This document shows positions 32,942-44,144 of a DNA stretch of 64,000 nucleotides, in pieces. The number at the start of each line of letters is the position of its first letter. Positions within the stretch are counted from its first letter, which is position 1. The notes beneath the pieces were generated by a model. The model had not been told where the DNA came from. It did not search any database and saw only the letters and a program-made list of their open reading frames with translations. This stretch comes from Elgaria multicarinata webbii. Taxonomy: Eukaryota; Chordata; Lepidosauria; Squamata; Anguidae. The stretch covers positions 10,620,006-10,684,005 of the forward strand of contig NC_086171.1 in the NCBI RefSeq assembly GCF_023053635.1, in the 5' to 3' direction. The position numbers and the translations under genes are program-made.

Positions 32942-33022
32942 CCTTCCTAAACCTGGTGCCCTCCAGATGTGTTGGATCACCAACACATCTGTGTGTGGGG
33001 GGCAGGTGTAGGAAGGCTGGTC
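32942..33022. repeat. Palindromic CCTGGTGCCCTCCAGATG element
   Basis: GCCTTCCTAAACCTGGTGCC with CTCCAGATGTGTTGG opposes CCAACACATCTG and GTAGGAAGGC. Short but clear foldback; same family as 3730 and 58530. Confidence 0.8.
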
Positions 33023-33072
33023 TATCCCGTACCCTGTGTTTAGGTATACATGAAACTTATTAGGACACCTTA

Positions 33073-33165
33073 CAGTGCAATACTATACATGTCTATTCAG
33101 AAGTAAATCCAATTGAGTTCAATGGGCTTAACTCCCAGAAAGGTAGCTATAGGACTGCAACTTTA
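33073..33165. repeat. Palindromic TGCAATCCTA-type element
   Basis: CAGTGCAATACTATACATGT and CTATAGGACTGCAACTTT are the inverted ends; AGTTCAATGGGCTTAACTCC is the core. Confidence 0.75.
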
Positions 33166-34442
33166 GTTAGTGGTTTTCTACTTCCAAACAAGATCCTTGG
33201 TTACCAAACTATCACTGCTATGGTGTCCTTTGCTTGTTATTCATCTGTTAGCTATACAGCTCTATGATGTTGTTGAGGTAAAGGGTTGTGCTGTTATTTA
33301 AGGACAATACGATTAGAATTGAAGAAAAGTACTGTACGAATGTGATCACTCCAGCTTCTTGAAACCTGGGACATTTCAGAACAGACTTTGTCTTGTATAC
33401 TTTTCCCAGTGAAAGAGATATTCAGCGGAATGTAGGAGGCAAACATAAGTAAGTGGTGCACTTGTTTGGTTAAGTCGCTAGCCTTGACCTCCATCTTCAA
33501 ACTCTTGTCCTTTTATTAGTCACGTGTTTCCTGAATCGGAGAATACTTTTGGAGAAGGAAAATTGTTCTGGGACTGAAGGAGCATTGCAAGCCAGACAGA
33601 AATGCCCAGATGACAAATAGCTTTCCAGGATACCCAAGGTTCATCCAGCTGCTCTGCTACATACTTACGTGATTGATGGTGTTGATGTTCTAAATAGGCT
33701 TAAGATATGCCAAGTATAAGAGCCATAACAAAGTCCATCAGACTCACATTGTAGATAGGCAAACAGGTTTGTTCCCAGCATATGGAAATTCTAAGAAGGG
33801 TATTGCTGTTACATATAACCTTGCAAGAGTTCGTCTGGTTTCTGTCCAAGTTAGACAAAAACTATTTTCTGTTCAGGAATGAATAAGGGTCACTTCAGGT
33901 CTGTCTGAAGCTTCCAATTACTACAGATTTGCACTGTAACTGGACACCCTTTGGAGTTACCCTTCTTGATTTCATAGCAGAGATCAATATGATGTTTTTC
34001 TTCCTTGGTGTAAATGGAACAAAATAGGGACACATTCAGAAATGTGGTCCATTTTGCTTAGAGATCTGTCATATCTGTCTAGATTTTTTTTTTAAAGAAA
34101 AACACCAAGCAAAAATATAAAAATGACCACTTCTCTATTGTAGAGTGAAAGACTTCTTCCTTTACCATTTCTCCAAAGTGTATGTGATCAAAGCTCTAAG
34201 GTGAGGTTCCTAGTCTTCTTCTTCACATTACCGCAACTTTGGTGCTTTAAAGAAAAATGGTCTACTGGTAGCAGTGGTTGAAAATATGACTATGGCACAA
34301 GCAGGAAGGGATAGAGAAATATTTCTTTCTGCATTTGTACATCAGATGAACCCATAATTCCTGTTGAATACTAGTGGTCCAATCCAGCCAAAGTGAAGCA
34401 TCTCACAAGATGCAAAGAAGGACAGGGCTTCTGTGTTTTTAA
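33166..34442. other. No recognised feature
   Basis: About 1.3 kb of intergenic DNA directly upstream of the L1 insertion; no repeat or exon recognised. Confidence 0.4.
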
Positions 34443-34455
34443 AACAGAAAGTCCA

Positions 34456-34786
34456 AACACCAAAGATTGCATTGCTGTCACTATTTGAAGATATAAAGTG
34501 TGGAAAAGAAACTATAGAGCTGATATCGAGTTTGCTGGTTGCAGCACGATTGATGGTAGCTAGGAACTGGAAGATTCAAGGGGAATATTCTATTGAAGAA
34601 TGGTACAAAGAAGTATGGGATATAGCCATGAATGATAAACTGACATGTAATATTAAGTGGAGAAAAGGCGTAACTAAAATAAATGAGTTTGAAGGAATCT
34701 GGAAACAGTTCCTAATATTTGTGTTTACTAAGGGAAGTGGGAAACCGCCAGCAGAAGAAACAATCAGATTTTGGACTCAGGAATAG
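34456..34786 (+). pseudogene. L1 ORF2 C-terminal fragment
   Basis: The frame gives ALLSLFEDIKCGKETIELIS, then VAARLMVARNWKIQGEYSIE, then EEWYKEVWDIAMNDKLT. The ARLMVARNWK...IEEWY pattern is the conserved C-terminal segment of vertebrate L1 ORF2, downstream of the reverse transcriptase, and matches the type seen in squamate L1. Endonuclease, reverse transcriptase and the Cys-rich motif upstream are lost to 5' truncation. The frame is open to its natural stop TAG at 34784-34786. No function is expected. Confidence 0.85.
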
Positions 34787-35003
34787 ATCCCGAGGTGGGG
34801 AGTGCACTTTTATGTTAAGAATGATTATGTTGTAGTATGATAATGTATAGGTAATACTTATTCAACATATATGTACTCAACATTTATTCAATATGTATGT
34901 AGCAGTTGTTTGATGTTTCTTTTTTTTATTATTATTATTGTAATGTTGTATGTTTATATAGTGTAGAAAACAAATAAAAATTATTAAAAAAAAAAAAAAA
35001 AAC
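34456..35003 (+). mobile_element. 5'-truncated L1 LINE insertion
   Basis: A 548-bp L1 3' end: the last part of ORF2, a 3' untranslated region and a poly(A) run at 34986-35002. It is flanked by a 13-bp target duplication AACAGAAAGTCCA at 34443-34455 and 35004-35016, exactly as L1 target-primed insertion leaves. The duplications are identical, so this is a fairly recent insertion. Confidence 0.93.
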
Positions 35004-35016
35004 AACAGAAAGTCCA

Positions 35017-35332
35017 GGACTGGCATTCTTGGGCAGCCGGCAAGACTCGAGACTCATCCAGAGGAGGCCTCCCCACCCCCGAACCTGCCCCCTGAGCAGC
35101 ACTGGTGGCTGGATCTAACCACCCTTTTAATTTCACACAATGCCTCTGACTTACCATTGTCTTGGGGCATTGTGGGAAATTTAAAAGATATCTAGACCCA
35201 ACCACTCAGCACTATTTGGGGTTCTGCCACCACAACGAGAAATGTCCAGCAGAGCCCACTGGCAGAGGAGAGGGCCCATTTAAACTTCAAGCTGGCCCTG
35301 AGAATGACTGTGTTTGCATATAATGCTAAGCC
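35017..35332. other. No recognised feature
   Basis: Short unique segment between the L1 duplication and the hAT duplication. Confidence 0.4.
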
Positions 35333-35340
35333 ATGGTTAT

Positions 35341-35887
35341 TAGGGATGTGCTCCGCTTCTCTTCGGTTCAGAGAAGCAGGAGCGAGGTGGCCTAATTCGC
35401 CTCTGGAAAAGGCGGAGGCGAAGAGTGTCAGGGGGGCTGCGGATCGAGGTGAAGAGGATCGCCTCAATCCGGAGCTACGCCTGCAGGTAAGTGTGGGGGA
35501 GGGGGACTAATCTGGCGCTGCCGGCGCCGCCATCCATGCGGCGGTGGCAGCGCCAGGTAAGGGAGCAGGGAGGAGGGACGCTTACCTGCCTCCGTCGCGG
35601 GCTTCAATTGAGGCCCCGGTTGAAGGTGGAAGTGAAGGCCGAGGCCTCTTCCGGCTTCAACCGGGGCCTCAATTGAAGCCCGCAACGGAGGAAGGTAAGG
35701 GGGTGGGGTGGGTGGTTGGCTTATCTTGCACCGCTGCCGCCGCCACCATCCATATAGTGACGGCGGCGAAGCCAGATCTCGCTCCACGGAGCGGGAGACG
35801 GGCAGAGCGGCGCAAAGAGGATCGGGCCTGATCCGGATTTTCCGGATCGGGCCACGAAGCGGATTGGGGGGTCCGTGCACACCCCTA
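35341..35887. mobile_element. Non-autonomous hAT element, TAGGG-GTGTGC family
   Basis: Left end TAGGGATGTGCTCCGC, right end CCGTGCACACCCCTA. The 8-bp duplication ATGGTTAT is perfect (35333-35340, 35888-35895). It contains GCAGGTAAGTG and CCAGGTAAGG donor-like motifs and a central hairpin. At 547 bp it is a compact relative of the elements at 719 and 17312. Confidence 0.92.
35598..35682. repeat. Hairpin in the hAT interior
   Basis: Arm 35598-35625 (CGGGCTTCAATTGAGGCCCC and on) pairs with 35655-35682 (GGGGCCTCAATTGAAGCCCG at its end). The match is perfect over 28 bp. Confidence 0.9.
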
Positions 35888-35895
35888 ATGGTTAT

Positions 35896-36609
35896 GTTAA
35901 CCATGGTTTCTTGCCTTAGCCTTGATTATCTTCCTTGACTTGTCTAATTCTGGTTTGTTTCTGTCCTACCCATTTTGCCAGACTTCAGTGCAGTTAATTT
36001 TCAGACTGTTCTTGCTGAGTGCCTATATATCAGGGCAGACAGCAGCGCAAATAATCCAGGGATAAGCCAGGGTTCTGGGATCAGACATCATGGAAATCCA
36101 TGGTTTTAAAAAGTCAGATGCCAAAAGGTATAGGTTTTACCCTCCTTGTATGATAATGTATGCATTTAAGCTTTACTCATTCCACACTCAGAGTAGCTAA
36201 TAATATTTAAAAACATGATAAAAAATGTTTTTAAATGCAATAAAAACTAACAGAGAAAGATAAAGATTTGCCAAACTTGCACCATGGTAGAGTCTAATTG
36301 AATATATTATATTATACACACTCACACACATATATGTATGTGAGACCTGGACAACTAAAGAAGTTCTCATCTGACTCCAAAAAAAATCACACTCAAGTTC
36401 AGCTGTGAGTCCCTGAGAGGATCATTCAAGCACAGGGGCTCCACAAGTGATCTCAGCTCACAGCCTGAGAAGGCCTTCCAATGGTGATCTTAATATCTGG
36501 ACAGGTTCCTATAGGAGAAGGTGATCCTTAAAGGCTAAGACCAACAATTTGAATCCTGCCCTGGAATATACCAGGAGCGAGTACAGTTGTTTACCAGTGG
36601 ACAGCTCAT
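35896..36609. other. No recognised feature
   Basis: Intergenic DNA; the 36440-36600 part may be diverged 5' sequence of the following CR1 copy. Confidence 0.35.
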
Positions 36610-36960
36610 TGAAAGTGTCAACTCAGTGTATGGTTACTATAAAAAAGGCAAACTCCATGGTAGGCATAATTAGAAAAGGGATTGAGAATAAAACTGCCAG
36701 CATCATGCTACCTTTATGCAAATCTATGTTGTGTCCAAACAAAGAATACTGTGTATAGTGGTCACCACACCTAAAAAAAGGTATTTCAGAGTTGGGAAAA
36801 AGTGCAGAAATGGGCAACTAAAATGATCAAGGGGCTGGAGCAATTCCCCTATGAGGAAAAGTTACAACATCTGGAACTGTTTAGCTTAGGAAAAAGGTGA
36901 GGAATATTGATTCACACTTAATTGGCCACCTTAGAAATACAGGTAGGAGATAGACCATTT
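36610..36960 (+). mobile_element. CR1-type LINE fragment, copy 2
   Basis: Nucleotides align with 45195-45480 of the nested CR1: GGCATAATTAGAAAAGGGAT, GAGAATAAAACTGCCA, AACTAAAATGATCAAGGGGC and GGAAAAGTTACAACATCTGG. The frame gives GIIRKGIENKTASIMLPL, part of the C-terminal region of CR1 ORF2. Both ends are lost. Confidence 0.85.
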
Positions 36961-37635
36961 TAAAGGAAATTGAGTGTAATAGGATTGAGGTACTATTGCC
37001 TATAGTATACACCCTTATTTCTTAGGATGCACTACCGTCTCTGCTCAAACAGATATTGCAAGTTTTTGTAGTACTACAAAATCCTGAAAAACCTGCAAAA
37101 CTGTTTGAGCATAGATGACAAAAACAGTGAGTGCGGACAGTGAATGCAGACAGCATTTTGTCTTTCTACTTTCTTTTTCCATCTGTGTTAATTAAGGGAT
37201 TTTTCAAAGGGATTTGCTTGAAGAAGAAATGAGTGCAACAGGAATTCCAAGCAGTGGTTTTTTAGCACCAAATGTAGGTAGGCATGTCCAGCTGTGTTTA
37301 TGTCAGTGATTAAAGTCTTATTCCTATCTGACCCCCATGCATTGAGATGGCCCAGCCACCTGGGTATGCTTAGAAGTGACTGTGTCGGCCATTCACATTT
37401 ATGCAGCTGAGACTCCCATTCAGGTTTGCCAGATGTCCCTTTAAGTGGAGATTCTCTGAAAATGTCAGAGTGGTGTAGACCAGAGTGATATAATACACAT
37501 TCCTACTTAATTTGACAGCTTGGGTACTAAAATTGGCATTTAGTCCCACTGTACTGATTGATCTTCTTACAAATAATTTAAAGGAGCATCAATTAGGTAG
37601 GTAGCTGAGTAGCACTGATAGTTTACAGTACTAGC
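36961..37635. other. No recognised feature
   Basis: CCTGAAAAACCTGCAAAACTG and a nearby partial inverse form a weak foldback around 37040-37130; otherwise nothing. Confidence 0.35.
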
Positions 37636-37728
37636 AGTGCAATCCTATCAAGGTCTTCTCAGAAGTAATTCCCAGTATGTTCAATCAGAGTCACTCCTAT
37701 GGAAGTGTGTATAGTATTACAGCCATAG
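37636..37728. repeat. Palindromic TGCAATCCTA-type element
   Basis: AGCAGTGCAATCCTATCAAG and TATAGTATTACAGCCA are the inverted ends; CAGAAGTAATTCCCAG and GAGTCACTCCTATGGAAG lie between. Confidence 0.65.
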
Positions 37729-38600
37729 TTACCTGCACTTTACGATTAAATTGGGCACCTGTCACAGGACCCCATTTTGCTATTTGACTATTACAATGAG
37801 GTAGGTCAGAGTGGAAGCTGGCAGCAGACCTAAAATTAAGCACAGATTTGCTAAGAGTCAAATGTCTGGCAGAACCACAGGGGAGCTGATTAGAAAGATT
37901 GGGTGCTATCCAGATATATTCAATTCAAGGGATGTTTTTGCCCTTGATTTCAATGCATAGATTGAAGTCCTGAAGTTTGGTACCATCCGGATGTATGTGT
38001 CTTTGTTTCTTACACTTACACTTTGCAGTAATAGGGCATTAATACGGAGAAAGGAAAAGCTCTCAAGAGGCTGAAGAATGAGTGATTCAGGATACACCGA
38101 TATGGATTCTGCCAGGACTCCCTTCCGTTAAACCATCTTTTTTGATATCCTTACTGGAACACCACATAAATTGTGGAGCATATTATAAAACAGCAGGGAT
38201 TACCCTTGTGTTCTTGAAGCCATTTCACAGTTAACACCGATGGAGCTCTCAGTGGATTTTCATTATACATGCACATACAGGTATACACACAATGTTAAGC
38301 TAATACAGTATAGTCAATATTACTTATTTCCTAATGTGAAATCATAGGGCTATATCCAGTGGTGCCATTCCCCTGTTTACTTCCTTGGGCAAGTGTCAAA
38401 TCCAATACTTTGATGCTTCTTGCACAAGCTGCTGCACAGATCATTTCACAAGGTGTTCCACAACTCATTATGACTTAATTAGGCTAGGTGTTGCTTGTGC
38501 TAGTTGTTCTGCTAGCTCTTGTGAAACTGCTAGTGGGACAACATCAACTCTTGAGATTTTTCCACAGTGTTGGATTTTACCCCATATGACACATTTATGC
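37729..38600. other. No recognised feature
   Basis: Intergenic DNA without repeat termini or exons. Confidence 0.4.
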
Positions 38601-39063
38601 TGTCAGGGAAATTTCCCTGTATCCAGTAGGGAAGGAGCGAGTCCAGACTGGTCCAGATCCAGAGACTTTATTAGAACTACATGTGTAGGAGAGAAGCCCA
38701 CCTCCAGCAAGCTGAAGACTGAACTCTCTGCCCCATCATCCACATCAGCATACTTTTATATTCATCCAACTTGCTCTGATGAAAACATACTTTCCCCTCC
38801 TCCCTCCCGTGACTGATCACTAGTCCCATACATGATCCATAAACAAAAAACATTCTTACATAAACAATGCCATATTTTGGCAGCCTATGACCAGTACAAA
38901 ATGTTGCATTCTGTTCTTTGATAAGCCCCCTCCCAAGGACCTTTTGGAAAGTCCCGAGTATACCCTGAACCTTCCAAAATGCCCAGTCAGGAGACTTAGG
39001 TGATAAACAATGAAGTGATGCGCCTTCATGTCGGTCCTAGTTCCTAAACACAAAACTATGACA
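38601..39063 (-). mobile_element. Solo LTR of an endogenous retrovirus or LTR retrotransposon (fossil)
   Basis: A 463-bp segment bounded by TGTCA and TGACA inverted ends, with an AATAAAG polyadenylation signal on the minus strand at about 38665-38671 placed about 65 bases before the LTR 3' end, as expected for an R/U5 layout. No internal gag, pol or env sequence flanks it, so it looks like a solo LTR left by recombination. No target duplication is apparent at the ends, which suggests age or a misjudged boundary. Family not assigned. Confidence 0.6.
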
Positions 39064-39120
39064 GATAAGGAGCCAAGAGATCAGGACAGCCTTGAGCAGC
39101 TGGCCAAGAGGCTTTCTATG

Positions 39121-39259
39121 GCTGTAGCTAGACCTAAGGTTTATCCCAGGATTGTCCTGGGGTCAAACCTGTTCATCTAAGTGCCACACAGGGCATCCAG
39201 CACTCAGGCAGGGACGAACCCGGGATGATCCTGGGATAAATCTTAGGTCTAACTACGGC
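39121..39259. mobile_element. 5-bp-duplication MITE, GCTGTAGCTAGACC ends
   Basis: Left end GCTGTAGCTAGACCTAAGG, right end CTTAGGTCTAACTACGGC. Flanks CTATG (39116-39120) and CTAAG (39260-39264) match at 4 of 5. It is 139 bp and nearly the same as 30754-30892 (shared GTTCATCTA and CAGGCAGGG blocks). Confidence 0.88.
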
Positions 39260-39264
39260 CTAAG

Positions 39265-39750
39265 TCTCCAAATTCAAAAGCAAGGAGGGGAGGGGTAAAA
39301 GGGATCAGAGTATTTCTGGGTGCTTGGGCACTTTTCCACATCAGACAAGGGGTTTTAATGGGGTATTTTCACATTTACCTGTCAATGCTATGGCAGAAGT
39401 ATATGGTGCTGAGCTAAAATATCCTCCCTGAAATGTGGGATTAGACAAGGAGTTTCATAATTCCATACAGTATTTTATACCCAGGGCTAAGTTATTTGTA
39501 GTAATTGTTGTGCTTCATGCTAAATGGCTTGACTTATTAGAAGTGAAAACAGAATGCACACTTCTAAAAGTATTTTACTTTTACTATTAAAAGTGAGAAC
39601 ATACACACACATCTGCCTGCGCATGCACATTCATGTAAGATAGCACCATCATTTGATATGAAATGTAAAACTTGATAAACACAACGCTAATGTGACAGGT
39701 CTAAGGTAAGCTGTTAAATTATGAGAATCAACAGGGAAGCTGTTAACAAT
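39265..39750. other. No recognised feature
   Basis: Intergenic DNA. Confidence 0.4.
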
Positions 39751-39754
39751 GAGA

Positions 39755-39802
<48 letters not shown>

Positions 39803-40020
39803 TATTTATATAGCACCATCAATGTACATGGTGCTGTACAGAGTAAAACAGTAAATAGCAAGACCCTGCCGCATAGGCTTACAATCTAATAAAATCATAG
39901 TAAAACAATAAGGAGGGGAAGAGAATGCAAACAGGTACAGGGTAGGGTAAGCAGGCACAGGGTAGGGAAAAACTAACAGTAGAAAGTAACAGTAGAAGTC
40001 TGCACAACATCAAGTTTTAA
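39755..40020 (-). mobile_element. LINE/SINE 3' end with (ATT)n tail, reverse strand
   Basis: On the minus strand: TTAGATTGTAAGCCTATGCG, then CTGTACAGCACCATGTACAT and TGATGGTGCTATATAAATAA, then the ATT repeat (39755-39806). This ending is known from L2-related retroposons of vertebrates. No protein part is present. Confidence 0.6.
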
Positions 40021-40749
40021 AAGCTTTAGGAAAAAGAAATGTGCCTTGCAAGAACTGAACATTCTTAAATGTTAGGATTCAATGAGAAGCTGTAAAATGC
40101 ATTGAGGGGCAAAGGAATTTGGAGATGCAGACATGCCAATCATTAAAAGAATGACAAGAAGAAAAGGGAGAACTTATCTTTCAAGGAAGATGTTTAGGGC
40201 TGAAGCCTTAGGCATGGACTAATGTTTCTGACACTTGTGCTTGGTAGTTTTTTTGTTTTTGGCCATAACATGTACCTGTAATCTAGAATCAAGAATCTAG
40301 GCATTAGGGACAGATACACCTTTTTTCTCTGCTTTTCCTGATAAGCCATTGATACCAGCATGAGGGACAGAGCAGGTCAGGAGGTGAGACTACTACACCA
40401 ACAAATTCATCAAGTAACATGGTGCCAGAGGAGGTGTGCTGGTTTGCCTTTTTATTGTTCCCAACCTTTTAGGCATGGTAAATGTGAAGTAGTTGTTTTC
40501 AGCTCTTGCTGCAGGCATGAGAAGAAGAATGGACTTTACATAGCAGTGACCTGCGGGGCCTAGGGACAGAGGTATTCATCTTTTCACTCTCCACAATTCA
40601 CCTTTTATAAACCAAACGAAATGAAAGAAAGAAGGCAGCTAGGAATTGCCCTTTACAAAATATTTGCATAATGAGGATTTGTTCTATCTTAGTGGCCTCA
40701 TACAGTACTTTGTCATGAAGGACAAAAGATGTCTGAGGTAAAAGGTTCT

Positions 40750-40791
<42 letters not shown>
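40750..40791. repeat. (ATC)n microsatellite
   Basis: Fourteen ATC units with one TCC at the end. Confidence 0.95.
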
Positions 40792-42199
40792 TCCTCAGTC
40801 TTACCTTTTCCAATCTGCCTCTTCCATCAGCATGGGAAAGCCTATCAAGACTGGTCTATAACAGAGGTGTTTTTTAAAAGCCCCACAAACATAAGACAGA
40901 AATGTATTGCAAGAAGTGCTAGAGCAGGAAGGGGGGGCTAAGCGACTCCCCAAAAAAGAGCTCACCCCCTGTCACACACACCCATTGCTGGACTCCTGTC
41001 ATTACTTGAAGGAACAATTCTTTTCACATGTACAAATGCCTTCATATATTATCATGTCTGTAGCTCTTCTACAGTTCAGATGCAGCTCTTGAGCCCACAA
41101 AGGCTACTCATTTTGTAGCTGCTGACACAATCTTCAAGTAACAAGTTGTCAGCAGACCAGTGGCCAACCCTGAAGGGAAAGGGCAAACATCTAATGTGCA
41201 GGAGAGTGAATTAACTTACTTTATTATTTATATATGGGGTAAAAAAAGAAAAAGAAATTGTAACCACAAATTAATATTTTTCAAAATTAAAATTAATTTC
41301 CCCGTCTATGGTGTAGGCCTAAAGTAATCTTTTCCCCATTTATTTCCGAAATAATCTGTTTAGGATGGAAGTTTTAATGTGAAGTATACTGTATCGTTAT
41401 TTTTCTTTCAGAGATCTTCATATGGAACACATCTCGCCCACCTAGATATATACTTTGCCCCTTCTGTGCTCCCGCACCCCCGATTCCCCCTCCCTGATGC
41501 CACCACTGGTGTGGGTTTGGGGACTCTTTCTGGCTTGCATTGGCAGAAAGAAAGAAAGACAGACAGACAGAAAGAAAATAATAGACTTCTTCTCCATTCA
41601 AATGCTCATAGATAGTTATCAGGCAGTTCAGCTGCTGCAGGGCTCATGCCTTGCCCTGCCTAAGCTTTGATGTTGGACACCCACTGTGACCTAAGTACTT
41701 CTACCTCTTGGTCCTCCAATAGCTTCTGTTGAAAACATCACACAGCAGGAAAGGGAACAGGGATGTGGCAGGGATGGGTGGCTTGGTTTAATGGGTTCTT
41801 GCTTTTCAAAAAATGTTCAGTGGGTGACTGAAACAAGGTATATTTTGTACTCCTCTTTGAAGCCCACACTGCTGTTCTACGGTCCCACTGCACCATCCTA
41901 TCGATTTATCATCCACCTTGCCCTCCCCTCCCCCTCTGAATCCCTTCTCTTTTGTCAATACTTTTCCTGAGCTCTGGAGCTCAGAATGCACGTTGATTTG
42001 TTTCTGGAGATCTTCCTTGGTTCCCAACTGATTTTAAAAGGAGATCCTTTATTTACACGGTGTAGCGACTACGTTATGTACCCGAAGAACATATATTGTA
42101 ATGTGTCGCTGGTGATTAGTGGACTGCACAGGGTGTTGTGAATAAAAGGTCCATGGTGATTTTGCTCCTACATTTTATGCATCAGGCTGAAGCAGCCTT
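40792..42199. other. No recognised feature
   Basis: About 1.4 kb. An AAGAAAGAAAGACAGACAGACAG low-complexity patch lies at 41548-41575. The short frames show no domain. Confidence 0.4.
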
Positions 42200-42658
42200 G
42201 TGTGCATTGAATAGTAACAGGAAGCCAATATAGAGGAGCATGTGGTAGACACTGTTTACTTGGACTTTCAAAAGGCCTTTGACTGAGGCCTTAGCTAGAC
42301 TGGCCTTTATCATGGGGCGAACCCCGGGATCGTCCCTGTGCGTCCACATGATGCACAGGGGATCCTGGGATCAGGGAGGGATCATCCCTCCCTTGCCCTG
42401 GGATACAGCCCTCCCCTTTGGCCCCGTTTTTTCCGTGGTCTCGGGCTGAGCCCAAGACCGTGGAATGTGTGGCCCGTTGCTGCGGTTTGACCTGGCTCTG
42501 TGTGATTACTCACGCGGAGCTGGGAACTGCGCCCATTGGGGGTAGGGTGGGGGGAGCAGGGAAAGTACTTAATTTTTTACAACAACAACAAACAGTTTAT
42601 TGCAGTCAATAGACCATTTACATACATATTATTACATACAAGCAAACTGAACATACCA

Positions 42659-43160
42659 TTAGCTATTAAAAAGACAGGCGATCATAGAAGATCTAATAGA
42701 AATGGCCAGGTTCAAAAACTTGGCCACTTGCTCTGTGATTGATTTGTCTGTACTACAAAGTAAAAGAGACGTTAAAAATTCAGTTGGGTGACCAGGAAAA
42801 GTTTGTAAGATAGGGAACAGAAGATCATTTCTAGCCCCTAGATAAAATCTACAAAACAGTAAAACATGAGATACAGTTTCCACTTCAATACTGTTGCAGG
42901 GGCAGCATCTGTTGAGCACTGGAATTTTACTAAATCTGCCATCCAAAAGTTTGGAGGGAAGGACATTAAGTCTGGCTAATGAAAATGCTCTCCTGTATTT
43001 AGGAATAGTCAACCAGCGCAGGTAGGGCATCCCATCTTTACAAAAAGAGGCTGATAGTCCGAGGGACAGAGGGGAACATGGGCCCCGTGCAGCACTCTGA
43101 AGGACTTGCATATCTATATCAAGCAGCTTCTGTTTCACTAGTGATTTGGCACTAACTGAG
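42659..43160 (-). pseudogene. LINE ORF2 C-terminal fragment with Cys/His motif
   Basis: The frame gives SAKSLVKQKLLDIDMQVLQS, then YLRWLTIPKYRRAFSLARLN, LDGRFSKIPVLNRCCPCNS and VETVSHVLLFCRFYLGARND. C-x-C...H-x4-C (CPC...SHVLLFC) is the Cys/His motif at the end of several non-LTR ORF2 families, downstream of the reverse transcriptase. The remaining tail is leucine-rich and ends near LAISIRSSMIACLFNS at 42659. The frame apparently continues towards 43918, but only because the MITE B sequence happens to be open; that part is not LINE protein. It is a relic. Confidence 0.8.
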
Positions 43161-44139
43161 GGCTTTGCTAGACCTACCGGGTGTTCCGCCGTTGAGGAGC
43201 GGTGAAAGCGGATTTTCCCGTTCAGCCGTGACGCCTCATCATCCACACCTGCCTTCGATTTGTGGCGGAAGTTTGCGCCGGTTGTGCTGCTGCCGCCGCG
43301 AGCACGGTTGCGCAGCCACACTGGCCTGATTGCTGCGGCTTTTTTTTCCCGCTTGGTGCACGGTTTGCGCAAGTCTGAAAGACCGCAAACTTGCACAGCC
43401 GTCAGCAATGCCGCCGCCGGCCCCGAGGTCAATCGTCTGCATGGGCACTCTGTGCCTACATCTCCCATCATGCCTCTGAGGTGTCGCCGCCGATGACCGC
43501 CTCTGTGCCCTCTGCCCCATCCCAAGGAGCCAACCCACATCTGGCCGTAGCCATGGCAGCAGCCCACAAACAGCTCTGCCCTCTGCCAGCCTGGTACCCA
43601 CACCAACAGGCAGCGTACAGCACCGTCATTATGCGGCCACGGTGGCTGCCCACCGTGAGGAGTCACCAACTCCCCATGAAGGTGGACTGTGGGATGCCTG
43701 GCTTTCCGAAAACTGACCCACGCAGAGGTTGCAGTAGAAAAAACAGGCGCACATGCCCCAGCAGCGCACCAGCCACTTTTCCGGTCCTCTGTTCCTGCGC
43801 TAACTGTCACTGTGGAAATAATTAAAAAAAGCCGCTCCGCCGCGCTGCCCCAGCTGGCGGGCTGGGCGCAAATGGCGGAGGCGGCTTGACCGAAGCCGCT
43901 GGCCACTCCCCTTAGCACACCTTTTCCTGACCAGTGCAGACCGCAGTGACCTCACATCCTGCCACACGTACTCCGAATTACCGCGGCCCGGCAGGAAAAG
44001 GCGCACTTGAACTCACTTTTTTAAAGTTGGGATAAAGAGGCTTCACCCCAGGATAACGACGGATCGTCGTGAACGTCATCTGGAAGCCTCGACGCGACTG
44101 CCGAAGGTAACGCGCGCTACAGCCTCATCTAGTAACGCC
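43161..44139. mobile_element. MITE B inserted in the LINE (979 bp)
   Basis: Left end GGCTTTGCTAGACCTACCGG, right end CTCATCTAGTAACGCC. Flanks CTGAG (43156-43160) and CTAAA (44140-44144) fit a diverged 5-bp duplication. Removing the element with one flank joins LINE codons for LLSRDL and VSAKSLVKQ in one frame, which proves the insertion point. The interior is GC-rich (for example GCCGCCGCCGGCCCCGAGG near 43410) and has no transposase. Confidence 0.87.
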
Positions 44140-44144
44140 CTAAA

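Noticed and set aside
38385-38816. 143-codon plus-strand frame, Ser/Thr/Cys-rich
   Set aside because: It overlaps the LTR fossil and its flank, on the opposite strand, without recognisable domain.
42659-43918. 419-codon minus-strand frame as a single gene
   Set aside because: Only the C-terminal 167 codons are LINE protein; the rest is MITE B sequence read by chance.
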